Below, in pieces: positions 50,895 through 59,579 of a stretch of DNA of 64,000 nucleotides; positions within the stretch are counted from its first letter, which is position 1; each line of letters opens with the position of its first letter. The position numbers were made by a program, and so were the translations under genes. The notes beneath the pieces were generated by a model. It had not been told where the DNA came from, searched no databases, and saw only the letters and a program-made list of their open reading frames with translations. Source of the stretch: Saccharopolyspora galaxeae (GTDB lineage Bacteria > Actinomycetota > Actinomycetes > Mycobacteriales > Pseudonocardiaceae); contig NZ_JADDUE010000006.1 of the NCBI RefSeq assembly GCF_016526145.1, positions 248,001 through 312,000 on the forward strand, given 5' to 3'.

Positions 50895-52211
50895 TCACTT
50901 CCGGCGTTGGACGTAGATCCGGTCGCGGCCCGGGCCGGTCCACTCCATTCGGACCACGCCGGGCACGGCGGCGTCCTCGACCCGTGACGGGTCGGCCCAG
51001 TAGCCGGCGACCGGGTTGCGGAAGAACGTCGCCCACAGCCGGCCGTCGGCGTCCACGAAGAGGTTGTTGTGGCCGGCGCCGACACCCGCGGTCCAGCGCT
51101 TCGAGTACGGACCTTCGAACGTGTCCGAGACGGCGATGATCGCGTCGTACTGGTACTGCTCGCTCTCGTTTTCGGGCGTGTTGTAGGCGTAGCGCTTGCT
51201 GCCGTCGGGTTCGGTCGACGTCCGATTCCAGGCGGCGTGCATCATGTAGTACTTCTCTTCGTATTTGAGCACGAACGCGCCTTCGAGGTACGGCTCCGGT
51301 GCGTACCGCGTCTGCTCGAACTCCGGGAGGTTCGTTTTCGGGACGATGTCCTCCATGTCGTCCCGGAATTCCGCGTACAGGTCGTTGTGCAGCACGAGCC
51401 ACGCTTTGCCGTCTTCGGTGTAGAGCCCGCCGTCGATGTGGTGGTAGATCTCCGGGTCGACGAAATCCGGCCCGTCGGGGGCCAGGTCGCCGAACGGTTT
51501 TTCGAGGTTGCCCTCGACGACCCGGTACGGGCCCTGCACGCCGCCCTCGCTCTTGAGCATGAACGACCCGACCTTCCTGGAGTGATCGCCCATGCACGCG
51601 ACGAGGTACCAGGTGCCGCGGAAGTAGTGCAGCTCCGGTGCCCAAACGTTGCCGCGCTTGCCGTATTCCTCGTCGTGCCAGTACTCCTGCCACGGGGCGA
51701 CGACGGTGCGTCCGGGCTCGTTCTCGCCGACGAACTCCGGTGACCACACCTTGCCCTTGTCCGCATCGGGCCGGATGCCGGTCGTGTCCACCAGCTTCCA
51801 CGGGCCGTCCAAGGAGTCGGCGACCCACACGAAGATGCCGTCGTTCCACGGCGATGCCGCGTCGAGATCACCGGCGCGGGTGGTGCCCGTGGCGACGTAG
51901 AGCGCCTTCCCGTCGACCGTGAAGCAGTTGACGTAGGTGTCCCGGATCCAGATCCTGCCGAGCTCCTCGTCCCGAGGGCGCAGCTCGAGATCGAGAATGC
52001 GCGAGTTGTCGTCCCTCGGCCACAGGTCCTTCCGGGTGTCCGCGGTGCCGTAGGGTTTCTTTTCCGGCCAGTTCGGCGGGTATTCCTGCTTCGGCGCGGC
52101 GCCCTTGGCCGATGCGACGGCGGGCAGCACGGTCGCCAGTCCCACGGTGCCCGCGGTACCCAGCAGCAGGGACCGCCGGTTCAGCGGCGAGCCGGATTCG
52201 TAGGTGGACAT
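50895..52211 (-). CDS. Secreted glycoside hydrolase, GH43-like, Tat signal
   Basis: This 438-aa exported protein has a twin-arginine-type signal in the first 36 residues (NRRSLLLGTAGTVGLATVLPAVASAKG; cleavage near ASA-KG). The mature part shows blade-like repeats with DAASPWNDGIFVWVADSLDGPWKLVDTTG, GNVWAPELHYFRGTWYLVACMG and YAPEPYLEGAFVLKYEEKYYMMHA, typical of the five-bladed GH43/GH32 fold, which acts on arabinan, xylan or similar. I cannot place the three catalytic carboxylates with certainty. ATG 52211 follows GGGAG. It faces the LysR gene convergently and is not part of the aromatic operon. Confidence 0.75.
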   Translation of the reverse strand: MSTYESGSPLNRRSLLLGTAGTVGLATVLPAVASAKGAAPKQEYPPNWPEKKPYGTADTRKDLWPRDDNSRILDLELRPRDEELGRIWIRDTYVNCFTVDGKALYVATGTTRAGDLDAASPWNDGIFVWVADSLDGPWKLVDTTGIRPDADKGKVWSPEFVGENEPGRTVVAPWQEYWHDEEYGKRGNVWAPELHYFRGTWYLVACMGDHSRKVGSFMLKSEGGVQGPYRVVEGNLEKPFGDLAPDGPDFVDPEIYHHIDGGLYTEDGKAWLVLHNDLYAEFRDDMEDIVPKTNLPEFEQTRYAPEPYLEGAFVLKYEEKYYMMHAAWNRTSTEPDGSKRYAYNTPENESEQYQYDAIIAVSDTFEGPYSKRWTAGVGAGHNNLFVDADGRLWATFFRNPVAGYWADPSRVEDAAVPGVVRMEWTGPGRDRIYVQRRK

Positions 52212-52597
52212 CGGTTGCTCCCGATCGTGTCGACTCGAATGGCGGGTCGAGACCGGCCAACCGCTCGGTCCCGTGATCGAGATTACATCGGCTCGGTTGC
52301 GCGGGGATCGACGACGAAACCACTTCGCGAATCCACAAAACGCCGCTGTGTAGGCATGATCGCCGTCGGCGGTGCACGTCCGCGGCAGTCCGCGGGCTGC
52401 TGCTGCGAGGACGCACGCGGTGCTGCGACAGGGAAACCCTTCGCGAAGGTGGTGGCGGGCCGTCCCGCGGATTCCTCCTGACCGATCCGGGCGTTCTGTC
52501 CACTGTGGTCACCGGGGTTGGTCGTTCGTAGCTCCGGGGTGCGCTGTGCGATGCTGATCAAGTTGGTTGCACGAGTGCTTTGATCGGGGAGAGCACG
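52212..52597. other. 386-bp divergent intergenic region
   Basis: This lies between the minus-strand GH43-like gene and the plus-strand methyltransferase gene. Open frames exist but none resembles a known family or has a ribosome binding site. It should hold both promoters. GGGGAGAG before the methyltransferase ATG is its ribosome binding site. No strong hairpin or operator was noticed. Confidence 0.35.
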
Positions 52598-53416
52598 ATG
52601 AGCGATGGGATTCCGCGGCCTGCCGCGGACCTCCGGACGGACCGGGCGCACGGTGCGCGGATCTACGACTACATACTCGGCGGCAAGGACAACTACGCCG
52701 TCGACAGAGCCGCTGCGGACGCCACCGTGCAGGTCTGGCCCGCGTTGCCGGTGCACATGCGGGCCAACCGGGAGTTCCTGCACCGGGCCGCCCGCTACTT
52801 GGTCACCGAGTGCGGTGTGGACCAGTTCCTGGACATCGGCACCGGCATCCCCACCTCGCCGAACTTGCACGAGGTCGTGCAGGAGGTGCGCCCGCAGTCC
52901 CGTGTCGTCTACACCGACAACGATCCCATCGTGCTCGCGCACGCCCGCGCGCTGCTGACCAGCGGCGAGCGCGGTCGCACCGCCTACCTGGACGCGGACC
53001 TGCGCGATCCGGAGGCGATCCTGTCCGCGCCCGAGCTGCGCGACACGCTCGACCCGGACAAGCCGATCGGGCTGATGCTCATCGCCGTCGTGCACTTCAT
53101 CGAGGATGACGACGAAGCGCTTGCGGTCACCCGGCGGATCATCGATGCGCTGCCGTCCGGAAGTTACGTGGCCGCCACGATCGCCACCGACGACTTCGCC
53201 CCGGAGATGCTGGCCAAGGTGCGCCAGACCTACCACGATCACGGCGAGACGCTGCGCTGGCGCGACCGCGAGCAGTCCGCACGTTTCCTGGAAGGCCTGG
53301 AACTGGTCGAACCCGGCATCGTGCAGATGCACAAGTGGAAGCCGGACAGCGACACCTACGAAGCGGTTCCGGACGCGGACATCGCGATGTACGGGGCGGT
53401 CGGGCGCAAGCCGTGA
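52598..53416 (+). CDS. SAM-dependent methyltransferase, PF04672 (DUF574) type
   Basis: This 272-aa protein matches the actinomycete PF04672 methyltransferase family: HGARIYDYILGGKDNYAVDRAAAD near the N-terminus is the family signature, followed by the SAM-binding QFLDIGTGIPTSPNLHEV and VVYTDNDPIVLAHARALL. The family is numerous in actinobacteria, often with paralogues, and its substrates are unknown. ATG 52598 follows GGGGAGAG. No operon partner is evident. Confidence 0.87.
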   Translation: MSDGIPRPAADLRTDRAHGARIYDYILGGKDNYAVDRAAADATVQVWPALPVHMRANREFLHRAARYLVTECGVDQFLDIGTGIPTSPNLHEVVQEVRPQSRVVYTDNDPIVLAHARALLTSGERGRTAYLDADLRDPEAILSAPELRDTLDPDKPIGLMLIAVVHFIEDDDEALAVTRRIIDALPSGSYVAATIATDDFAPEMLAKVRQTYHDHGETLRWRDREQSARFLEGLELVEPGIVQMHKWKPDSDTYEAVPDADIAMYGAVGRKP

Positions 53417-53503
53417 CGCCGTCGTCCTAGCCGGAACGATTAGGCCGATCACGTACTTCGTCGCTTGCGCGTGCCCGATGCCATCCCGGCTGTCGAGCGG
53501 CTT

Positions 53504-53581
53504 TCAACGAGCCGTTCCGGCGCCGCCGTTGACGTTGATGACTCGGCCGGTGATGAAACGGGCACGAGGCGTTTCGCACGT
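53504..53581 (-). pseudogene. C-terminal remnant of an SDR gene
   Basis: On the minus strand, the frame ending at 53504 reads RARFITGRVINVNGGAGTAR followed by a stop, which is the standard C-terminus of classical short-chain dehydrogenases (the ITGxVINVxGG motif). Nothing upstream in the same or neighbouring frames restores an SDR; the upstream sequence lacks Rossmann or YxxxK motifs. I interpret this as the surviving 3' end of a deleted SDR gene. Confidence 0.5.
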
Positions 53582-53657
53582 AGGTGAGACCGGCTTGCCC
53601 TGGACCGTCCACTTCGGACTTGTTCGCGCTCCCGGCGCCTCGTTCGGCTCCATCGGA

Positions 53658-53918
53658 TCAGCGGCGGGCGAGCCCGCGCTGCGAATCCTCCTGGTCGTGC
53701 GGGCGGGCGGCTGCGTCGTCCGGGAATTCTGATGGGAGTCCGGGAGCCAGTACGAGCAGCGCGTCCAGTACGACGTCCTTGCCCTGTCGTTGCACGATGC
53801 GGTCGAAAGCGGCGATCGCGCTGTGCTCGTCCGTGCCGGCCAGCGCGAGGAGCCGGCGCAGCTGATCGACCAGCTCCAGCGGCGCGGAGGACTCATGTCC
53901 GGATTGGCAAAGGCTCAT
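53658..53918 (-). CDS. Small hypothetical protein
   Basis: This frame encodes 86 aa with a helical, leucine-rich centre (PLELVDQLRRLLALAGTDEHSAIAAFDRIVQRQGKDVVLDALLVLAPGLPSEF) and a hydrophilic tail. Codon third positions are GC-rich as in real genes of the window. ATG 53918 has GGGGTG about 5 nt before it; an ATG 18 nt upstream is an alternative. I do not recognise a family. It lies between the SDR remnant and the TetR gene in an otherwise gene-poor stretch. Confidence 0.4.
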   Translation of the reverse strand: MSLCQSGHESSAPLELVDQLRRLLALAGTDEHSAIAAFDRIVQRQGKDVVLDALLVLAPGLPSEFPDDAAARPHDQEDSQRGLARR

Positions 53919-54135
53919 GCCGGCACCCCACACCATGATCCCGAGACCGCCCAACACACGTGGAGCAGGACGGTCCGAACGAGTGACCGATGGACAGGCC
54001 GGGTTCACCGTCTGCACTTAAAGGTCGGTGGCGCCCGACGGACGCTGAACCGTGCGGCCGTCAGCCGCGTTCCGACCCGATATCCGAGTGCGCGCACGAC
54101 CGGGACCGCGATGTGGTCGGCGGCGACAGACCCGG

Positions 54136-54732
54136 CTAATCGAGCGGACGCGCTCCTCGCAGGAATTGGTCGATCGCGGTGTGGACGATCCCGTCGAGCA
54201 GTTCCGCTTCGACGAGGTTGCCGTTGATGATCGTCGTGATGCCCTGGACGGTCGCGTACAGCACCATGCCGAGCTGCTGGGGATCGCCCGCCTCGAGCGC
54301 GCCCTGCTCTTGGCCTTCCGCGATCAGGCCGATCATCAGGCCGAACGGCGCTTCGGCCGCCTCGAGGATCCGCGTCGCACCCGGCCGGTGCTTGCTGGTG
54401 TGCATCAGCTCGAGCAGTGCGGCGTTCTCGGTGGCGAAGCGGGTGTAGGCGACCATCGTGGCCCGCAGGCGCGCCGGGAAGTCGTCGTCGGCGGCCGTCA
54501 GCGCGGTGCGCAGCGCGGTGTCCAGCCGGGCGAAGCCGGTTTCGGCGAGCGCGTCGAGCAGCGCCTGACGATCCGGGAAATGCCGTCGCGGCGCGGCATG
54601 GCTCACGCCGATCTCCCTGGCCAGGTCGCGCAGCGACAGCTGGTCGGCGCCGTGCTCGCGCAGGCCCCGCTCTGCTGCGTCGAGCAGTGCGCAGCGGAGG
54701 TTCCCGTGGTGGTAGCGGCCGTCGTCGGTCAT
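54136..54732 (-). CDS. TetR-family transcriptional regulator
   Basis: This 198-aa protein has a TetR DNA-binding domain (RYHHGNLRCALLDAAERGLREHGADQLSLRDLAREIGVSHAAPRRHFPDRQALLDALAE, about 5-63) and a C-terminal domain with LGMVLYATVQGITTIINGNLVEAELLDGIVHTAIDQFLRG. ATG 54732 gives the family start MTDDGRYHHGNL. It is divergent from the LLM oxidoreductase gene, and a palindrome overlaps that gene's apparent promoter, so this protein is probably its repressor. Confidence 0.87.
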   Translation of the reverse strand: MTDDGRYHHGNLRCALLDAAERGLREHGADQLSLRDLAREIGVSHAAPRRHFPDRQALLDALAETGFARLDTALRTALTAADDDFPARLRATMVAYTRFATENAALLELMHTSKHRPGATRILEAAEAPFGLMIGLIAEGQEQGALEAGDPQQLGMVLYATVQGITTIINGNLVEAELLDGIVHTAIDQFLRGARPLD

Positions 54733-54764
54733 GGCTGGCACGGGCCGACGATAGCGCGCGGAGT

Positions 54765-54798
54765 TGTCGTTGACGACATTGTTGTCACTGGCTACTTT
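54765..54798 (+). promoter_or_regulatory. Divergent promoter and operator between TetR and LLM oxidoreductase genes
   Basis: TGTCGT (54765-54770) and ACGACA (54773-54778) form a perfect inverted repeat around TG. It overlaps a plus-strand promoter with -35 TTGACG (54770-54775), a 17-bp spacer and -10 TACTTT (54793-54798). A repressor bound here would cover the -35. A second GTTGTC word at 54781-54786 repeats part of the site. The plus transcript would have a leader of roughly 210 nt. Confidence 0.6.
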
Positions 54799-54826
54799 GT
54801 GGTCAATGGCCCGCTGCTGCCGACGT

Positions 54827-54945
54827 TCCCGTGCGTTCGCGGACAAGGGAGCACGCGTCGTGCCCGCCGCGCGCAACGTGGCCAACGACCTCGAAGGCCA
54901 TCGTGATCGGCGATCGCGTCGAGATCCGGCAGCAGGCGATGACTT
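54827..54945 (+). pseudogene. Possible frameshifted N-terminal remnant of an SDR gene
   Basis: One frame reads FADKGARVVPAARNVAND, similar to the beta-alpha-beta cofactor region of SDR proteins (GARVVxAARN). After a frame change the next frame reads IVIGDRVEIRQQAMT, like the IGDRVEIRQLDLTD segment that follows in such proteins. Neither frame encodes a complete domain. The stretch now serves as 5' leader of the LLM gene. The match is short, so this is tentative. Confidence 0.3.
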
Positions 54946-55016
54946 CTGGCGGCAGGATCGCCACGAGGGCCAACCGGCAGCAGCACACCATCCACGCATC
55001 CAGAGGAGCTCGGTCC

Positions 55017-55892
55017 ATGCGCCTAGGTATCCACTTCGCGAACTTCACCCTGCCCGGCGGCTCGGAAGCCATCGCCGGGACCCTGTCGGCCACCGCCGCC
55101 GCGGCCGAGGAGGTCGGCGTCAGCCGGTTCAGCCTGATGGACCACTGGTTCCAGATGGAGCAGCTCGCCACCGCGCAGGATCCGATGCTGGAGGGCTACA
55201 CCTCGCTGGGCTACCTGGCGGGCAAGACGTCCACGATGGACCTGGGGCTGCTGGCCACCGGGATCACCTACCGGCATCCGGGGCTGCTCGCCAAGATCGC
55301 GACCACGCTGGACGTGCTCTCCGGCGGCCGGGCGCTGTTCGCCGTCGGCGCCGCCTGGTACGAGCGCGAGCACAAGGCGCTGGGCGTGCCGTTCCCGCCG
55401 CTGAAGGAGCGCTTCGAGCGGCTCGAGGAAACCGTCCGGATCGCGCGCCAGATGTGGAGCGACGACGACGGGCCGTTCCACGGCGAGCACTACCAGCTGG
55501 CCGAGACGATCTGCCGGCCAGGGCCGATCCAGCAGCCCGGCCCGCCGGTGCTCATCGCGGGCAGCGGCGAGCGCAAGACGCTCAAGCTGGTCGCCCGCTA
55601 CGGGGACGCCTGCAACCTGTTCGGCTTCGACCCGGACGACGTCGCGCGCAAGCTCGACGTGCTCAAGCGGCACTGCGACGACGAGGGCACGGACTACTCC
55701 CGGATCGAGAAGACCATCATCGTGCCCTCCTGGGAAGCCAACAACGACCCCGACGCGTTCCTGTCCGCGATGGAGCCGTACGCCAAGCTCGGCATCGAGC
55801 TGGCCGAGGTCGTGCCCGGCAGCGACGACCCGGCCCGGGAAGTCGCCTCGTTCGGCGGCCGCGTGGTGCCGCGCCTGGCCGAAATGGGCTGA
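55017..55892 (+). CDS. LLM-class F420-dependent oxidoreductase
   Basis: This 291-aa luciferase-like oxidoreductase starts MRLGIHFANFTLPGGSEAIAGTLSATAAAAEEVGVSRFSLMDHWFQ and has TTLDVLSGGRALFAVGAAWYEREHKALGVPFPPLKERFERLEETVRIARQMW and PPVLIAGSGERKTLKLVARYGDACNLFG, all typical of the F420-dependent group. ATG 55017 follows GAGGAG; an upstream extension of the frame of 62 codons is noncoding leader. The divergent TetR gene and shared operator suggest it responds to a small molecule. A good terminator follows the stop. Confidence 0.87.
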   Translation: MRLGIHFANFTLPGGSEAIAGTLSATAAAAEEVGVSRFSLMDHWFQMEQLATAQDPMLEGYTSLGYLAGKTSTMDLGLLATGITYRHPGLLAKIATTLDVLSGGRALFAVGAAWYEREHKALGVPFPPLKERFERLEETVRIARQMWSDDDGPFHGEHYQLAETICRPGPIQQPGPPVLIAGSGERKTLKLVARYGDACNLFGFDPDDVARKLDVLKRHCDDEGTDYSRIEKTIIVPSWEANNDPDAFLSAMEPYAKLGIELAEVVPGSDDPAREVASFGGRVVPRLAEMG

Positions 55893-55906
55893 GGCCATCG
55901 GGCGAA

Positions 55907-55933
55907 CCCCGCCCGTGCTCGCAACGGGCGGGG
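55907..55933 (+). terminator. Intrinsic terminator of the LLM oxidoreductase gene
   Basis: A perfect 10-bp stem CCCCGCCCGT (55907-55916) / ACGGGCGGGG (55924-55933) with a 7-nt loop is followed by ATTTCCC, 14 bp after the stop codon. Confidence 0.75.
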
Positions 55934-56027
55934 ATTTCCCGTTCCGGCGGGACATCCGGAATCGGCGCGGCCGGGGCGATGGCTTCCTGATCGCCGACCT
56001 GCGCGACCACGTGTTGCGCAGCAGCGC

Positions 56028-57329
56028 TCAGGAAGCCGCGCCTTCCGCCGAGCGGGACTCGCCGGTGCCGGGATCGCGCGCGAGCCAGGCGAGCGCGGCG
56101 GTGGTGAGGGCCCGGATGCCGGTGTCCAGGGTCGGCTGCGGCACGGGAGCGAAGTGCGGGCTGTGGTTGCTCGGGATGTCCTGCGCCGCGGTGCCCCGTC
56201 GCTGAGCCCGCGCGTACTCGGCGGGGTCCGTTCCGCCGATGCCCCAGTAGGTGTAGGGGATGCCGAACGCCTGCGGGATTTCGCTCATGTCCTCGCTGGC
56301 GGTTTGCAGGTCGATGGTGTGCGCGTCGTCGCCGAAGTGCGCGGCGAACGCGCGGGCGACGGTTTCGGTGGTGGCCGCGTCGTTGACGGTGGCGGGGAAG
56401 TCGGCGAGCCGCTCGAACTCCGGTTCCGCGGGTGCGCCGGAGGCTTCGGCTTCGGCCCGCACGATCCGCTCGATCGATGCCAGCACCTGCTCGCGCACCG
56501 CCGGGTCGTAGGTGCGCACGCTCAGCTGCATCGTGGCGCGGTCGGGGATGACGTTCGAGCTCTGCCCGGCTTGAATGCTGCCGACGGTGAGCACCGCCGG
56601 TGTCGTGGCCGCGATCTCCCGCGACACGACGGTTTGCAGCCGGACCGCGGTCATCGCCGCCATGATCACCGGGTCGATGCCGGACTGCGGCGCGGAGCCG
56701 TGCGCACCGCGGCCGTGGAAGGTGACGCGCAGGCTGTCGGCGGCGGACAGGAAGGATCCGCTGCGGGTGCCCACGTAGCCGGCGGGGTAGGGCAGCACGT
56801 GCTGCGCGAGCGCCACATCCGGTTTCGGGATCTTGCCCGCCAGGTCGTCGGCGAGCATGGCGCGTGCGCCGCCGCCGGTCTCCTCGGACGGCTGGAACAG
56901 CGCGATCACGGTACCCGACCACGCGTCGGTGGCTCGTGCCATGAGCTGCGCGAACCCGAGCAGGCAGGCGACGTGCACGTCGTGTCCGCAGGCGTGCATG
57001 ACCGGTTGTTCGGCGCCTTCGGCGTCGGTCGCGGTGACTTCGGAGCTGTAGGGCAGTCCGGTGTCCTCACGCAGCGGCAAGGCGTCCATGTCCGCGCGCA
57101 GCAGCACCGCCGGGCCCCGGCCGCGGGAGAGGACGCCGACGACTCCGGTGCCGCCGATGCCTTCGGTGACCTCGCAGCCGGTCCGGCGCAGCGCCTCGGC
57201 GACCTTCGCCGCGGTGCGGTGTTCTTGGAAGCCGAGTTCGGGGTTGGCGTGCAGGTCCCGGTAGAAGTCTTCGACGCCGCCGCGGATTCCGTCCAGTCCG
57301 GCGAGCACCGCCGTCCCGCTGTCGTCCAC
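56028..57329 (-). CDS. M20D-family amidohydrolase
   Basis: This 433-aa zinc metallohydrolase is of the hippuricase/IAA-amino-acid hydrolase group. The N-terminus has FYRDLHANPELGFQEHRTAAKVAEALRRTGCEV, metal ligands lie in VMHACGHDVHVACLLG, FQPSEETGGGARAML and the C-terminal NHSPHF, and a lid/dimerisation domain occupies the middle. It probably cleaves an N-acyl amino acid in the cytoplasm. GTG 57329 follows AAGGA at a slightly long distance; a longer frame begins at 57365. It is downstream of, and separated by a strong terminator from, the MFS operon. Confidence 0.88.
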   Translation of the reverse strand: MDDSGTAVLAGLDGIRGGVEDFYRDLHANPELGFQEHRTAAKVAEALRRTGCEVTEGIGGTGVVGVLSRGRGPAVLLRADMDALPLREDTGLPYSSEVTATDAEGAEQPVMHACGHDVHVACLLGFAQLMARATDAWSGTVIALFQPSEETGGGARAMLADDLAGKIPKPDVALAQHVLPYPAGYVGTRSGSFLSAADSLRVTFHGRGAHGSAPQSGIDPVIMAAMTAVRLQTVVSREIAATTPAVLTVGSIQAGQSSNVIPDRATMQLSVRTYDPAVREQVLASIERIVRAEAEASGAPAEPEFERLADFPATVNDAATTETVARAFAAHFGDDAHTIDLQTASEDMSEIPQAFGIPYTYWGIGGTDPAEYARAQRRGTAAQDIPSNHSPHFAPVPQPTLDTGIRALTTAALAWLARDPGTGESRSAEGAAS

Positions 57330-57405
57330 TGTGATCAGTCCTTTCCGTGCGGAGCACGCCACCAAGTTAGGCCAGCACGCCGCGCGCGGACAGCTCGCCG
57401 CGGAA

Positions 57406-57463
57406 CGAGCCGTGCCGCCCGGAACCGGAGCGCGTTGCGCGGCGGCCCGGGCGGCACGGCTCG
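57406..57463 (-). terminator. Long-stem terminator after the MFS small-subunit gene
   Basis: CGAGCCGTGCCGCCCGG (57406-57422) and its exact complement at 57447-57463 form a perfect 17-bp stem with a 24-nt loop, beginning 7 bp beyond the small-subunit stop. It ends the MFS transcript before the amidohydrolase gene. Confidence 0.75.
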
Positions 57464-57470
57464 GTGGAAC

Positions 57471-57608
57471 TCAGGTGAACAGCTTGGACGCCTTCACCAC
57501 CAGCTCGTAGACGCCGATGGCGAATGGAATCCCCACCCACGCCCAGGAAAAGACCAGCAGGACCCGGGTCTTGGCGTCCGGAGCCTGCTCGTCGTGCTGC
57601 TCGGTCAT
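57471..57608 (-). CDS. MFS transporter small subunit (45 aa, one membrane helix)
   Basis: This 45-residue protein has a hydrophilic N-terminus (TEQHDEQAPDAKTR) and one transmembrane helix (VLLVFSWAWVGIPFAIGVYELVVKA). It begins 16 bp after the stop of the OxlT-type MFS gene and starts at an ATG behind GAGGAG. Small one-helix proteins in this exact position accompany OxlT/lactate-type MFS transporters in other actinobacteria and proteobacteria. It probably packs against the transporter and affects its stability or activity. Confidence 0.8.
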   Translation of the reverse strand: MTEQHDEQAPDAKTRVLLVFSWAWVGIPFAIGVYELVVKASKLFT

Positions 57609-57624
57609 CTTCGCCCAGCTCCTC

Positions 57625-59142
57625 TTAGGTGGTCTGCTTGTCGGAGGCGTCGTCGTGCCCGGCGTCGCCGTTGCCGGTCGGGTCGGCGCCGGTGGCGCTG
57701 TCACCGGTGGTGCTGTTCTCGGAACCGCTTTCATCGGAACCGGTTTCCTCGGTCTCGGCGGCTGCGCCGCCATCCGCCGTAGCGCTGTGGGCGGTGCCGC
57801 TGTCCGCGCCCGCGTGCGCCGCTGCTCCCGCGGGCTCGTGGAACCGGCTGTGCACCGGCCGGATCAGCTCATTGGCCACGAAACCGACGATCAGGAACCC
57901 GGTCATCAGGTAGAACGAGGTGGTGTAGAGCGCGGCACCGGACGCACCAGAGCTCTCGCCCGCGTCGGCCAGCGCGTCGACGATCAGCGGCCCGAGCACC
58001 CCGGCCACCGACCACGCGGTCAGCAGCCTGCCGTGGATCGCGCCGACCTCGAACGTTCCGAACAGGTCCTTGAGATAGGCCGGGATGGTGGAGAAACCCG
58101 CGCCGTAGAACGACATGAGCAGCATCGCGGCGACCACGAACAGCGCCACGCTGCTGTCCCCGGCGAACAGCAGCACCAGGTAGGCCGCCGCACCGACACC
58201 GAGGTAGAGCCGGTAGATGTTCTTGCGCCCGGTGCGGTCGGACAGCGCCGACCACACGAACCGGCCGAGCATGTTCGCCAGCGACAGCAGCGAGACGAAC
58301 CCGGTCGCCGCGGCGGCCACCACCGGGGTGCTGGTGCCGGAGAAGAAGTCCTGGATCATCGGCGAAGCCTTCTGCAGGATGCCGATGCCCGCGGTGACGT
58401 TCAGGCACAGCACGATCCACAGCAGCCAGAACTGCGGGGTGCGCAGCGCGTTGTTCGCCGACACGCGGATCGACCCGGTGCTCTCGGCGACCGCGGCCGG
58501 CGTCCAGCCCGCCGGTGCCCAGCCGGGCGGCGGAACCCGCACGAGCAGCACGCCCAGCGTCATGAACACCGCGTAGACGATGCCGTGCACCAGGAACGTC
58601 GTGGCGATGCCGTCGGTGCCCTTGCCGAACGCGGACAGCATCGCGCTCGACCACGGCGAGGCGATGATCGCACCGCCGCCGAATCCCATGATGGCGATGC
58701 CGGTCGCCAGGCCCGGCCGGTCCGGGAACCACTTCATCAGCGTCGAAACCGGCGCGATGTAGCCGATTCCGAGCCCGATGCCGCCGACCACGCCGTAACC
58801 GACGACCACCAGCCAGTACTGCCCGATCGCCATGCCCAGCGCGGAGATCAGGAATCCGGCCGCGAAGCTGACGGTGGACACCGCCATCGCCCAGCGCGGG
58901 CCGCGCGCCTCCACGAACTTGCCGCCGAACGCCGCGGACAACCCGAGGAAGAAGATCGCCACCTGGAACGGCAACGCGCTGCCGGTTCCGGAGATCTGCA
59001 GGCTCGACTCGAGCGGGCTTTTGAAAACGCTCCACGCGTACGCCTGGCCGATGGACAGGTGGATGGCCAGCGCGGCGGGTGGTACCAGCCAACGGTTCCA
59101 GGTCGGCGGCGCAACGACCGAGAATCCGTTACGCACGGTCAC
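57625..59142 (-). CDS. OxlT-family MFS transporter (oxalate/formate or monocarboxylate antiporter type)
   Basis: This 505-aa protein has about twelve membrane helices. The family signature is visible as HLSIGQAYAWSVFKSPLE in helix 1 and GLGIGYIAPVSTLMKWFPDRPGLATGIAIMGFGGGA, with the second half starting ALRTPQFWLLWIVLCLNVTAGIGI. The C-terminal 55 residues are an acidic, Ser/Thr/Asp/Glu-rich cytoplasmic tail. Substrates in the family are oxalate, formate, lactate or pyruvate; which applies here is unknown. It is divergent from the acetate permease genes, so the locus may handle small organic acids generally. Start ATG is at 59142. Confidence 0.87.
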   Translation of the reverse strand: MTVRNGFSVVAPPTWNRWLVPPAALAIHLSIGQAYAWSVFKSPLESSLQISGTGSALPFQVAIFFLGLSAAFGGKFVEARGPRWAMAVSTVSFAAGFLISALGMAIGQYWLVVVGYGVVGGIGLGIGYIAPVSTLMKWFPDRPGLATGIAIMGFGGGAIIASPWSSAMLSAFGKGTDGIATTFLVHGIVYAVFMTLGVLLVRVPPPGWAPAGWTPAAVAESTGSIRVSANNALRTPQFWLLWIVLCLNVTAGIGILQKASPMIQDFFSGTSTPVVAAAATGFVSLLSLANMLGRFVWSALSDRTGRKNIYRLYLGVGAAAYLVLLFAGDSSVALFVVAAMLLMSFYGAGFSTIPAYLKDLFGTFEVGAIHGRLLTAWSVAGVLGPLIVDALADAGESSGASGAALYTTSFYLMTGFLIVGFVANELIRPVHSRFHEPAGAAAHAGADSGTAHSATADGGAAAETEETGSDESGSENSTTGDSATGADPTGNGDAGHDDASDKQTT

Positions 59143-59579
59143 TAGTTACCTCCTCGTTCACGGCAGCCGAGACTGCCGCCAGAAATGAGTTCGCGCCTCG
59201 GCGCGCATGGATCTGGGATGCTACCGGCGGGGTCAATCCGGCATCGCGGTGCAACCTCCGGAATCTTGGTGCATCGATTCCGAGGGAATTCCCTGGAGTT
59301 CGGCCGAGATCGTACCGGGCGGGTTGCGCGGATCGTTCCGCGGACTCGCGCTGCGCTGCGACGACGCTGAGTTCGCCAGGCTAACCGACGGTTGATCAAG
59401 TTCTCCGGTGGCCGCGGTGAACCCTTTTCGTGATCGCGCCGATGCCGATTCTTTGCCGGTGTTTAGTGGATCGACCAGTGTGTTGAACCGCCGGGTTTTC
59501 CCTGCGCACCGAGTCCCTACACTCCTCAATCCGCAAGCCGGGCGATCCGCGAACCGGCGCAGCGAGAAGGGCGCGCAGC
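59143..59579. other. 437-bp divergent intergenic region between the two transporter loci
   Basis: This region lies between the OxlT-type MFS gene (minus) and the DUF485-actP genes (plus). It has no supported gene and lower GC than its surroundings. A possible -10 box TACACT (59518-59523) lies about 60 bp before the DUF485 ATG, without a clear -35. Short open frames on both strands have no ribosome binding site or family match. Regulation of both transporters probably occurs here. Confidence 0.4.

Noticed and set aside
53417-53503. A gene between the methyltransferase and the SDR remnant
   Set aside because: Too short and without start signal or family match.
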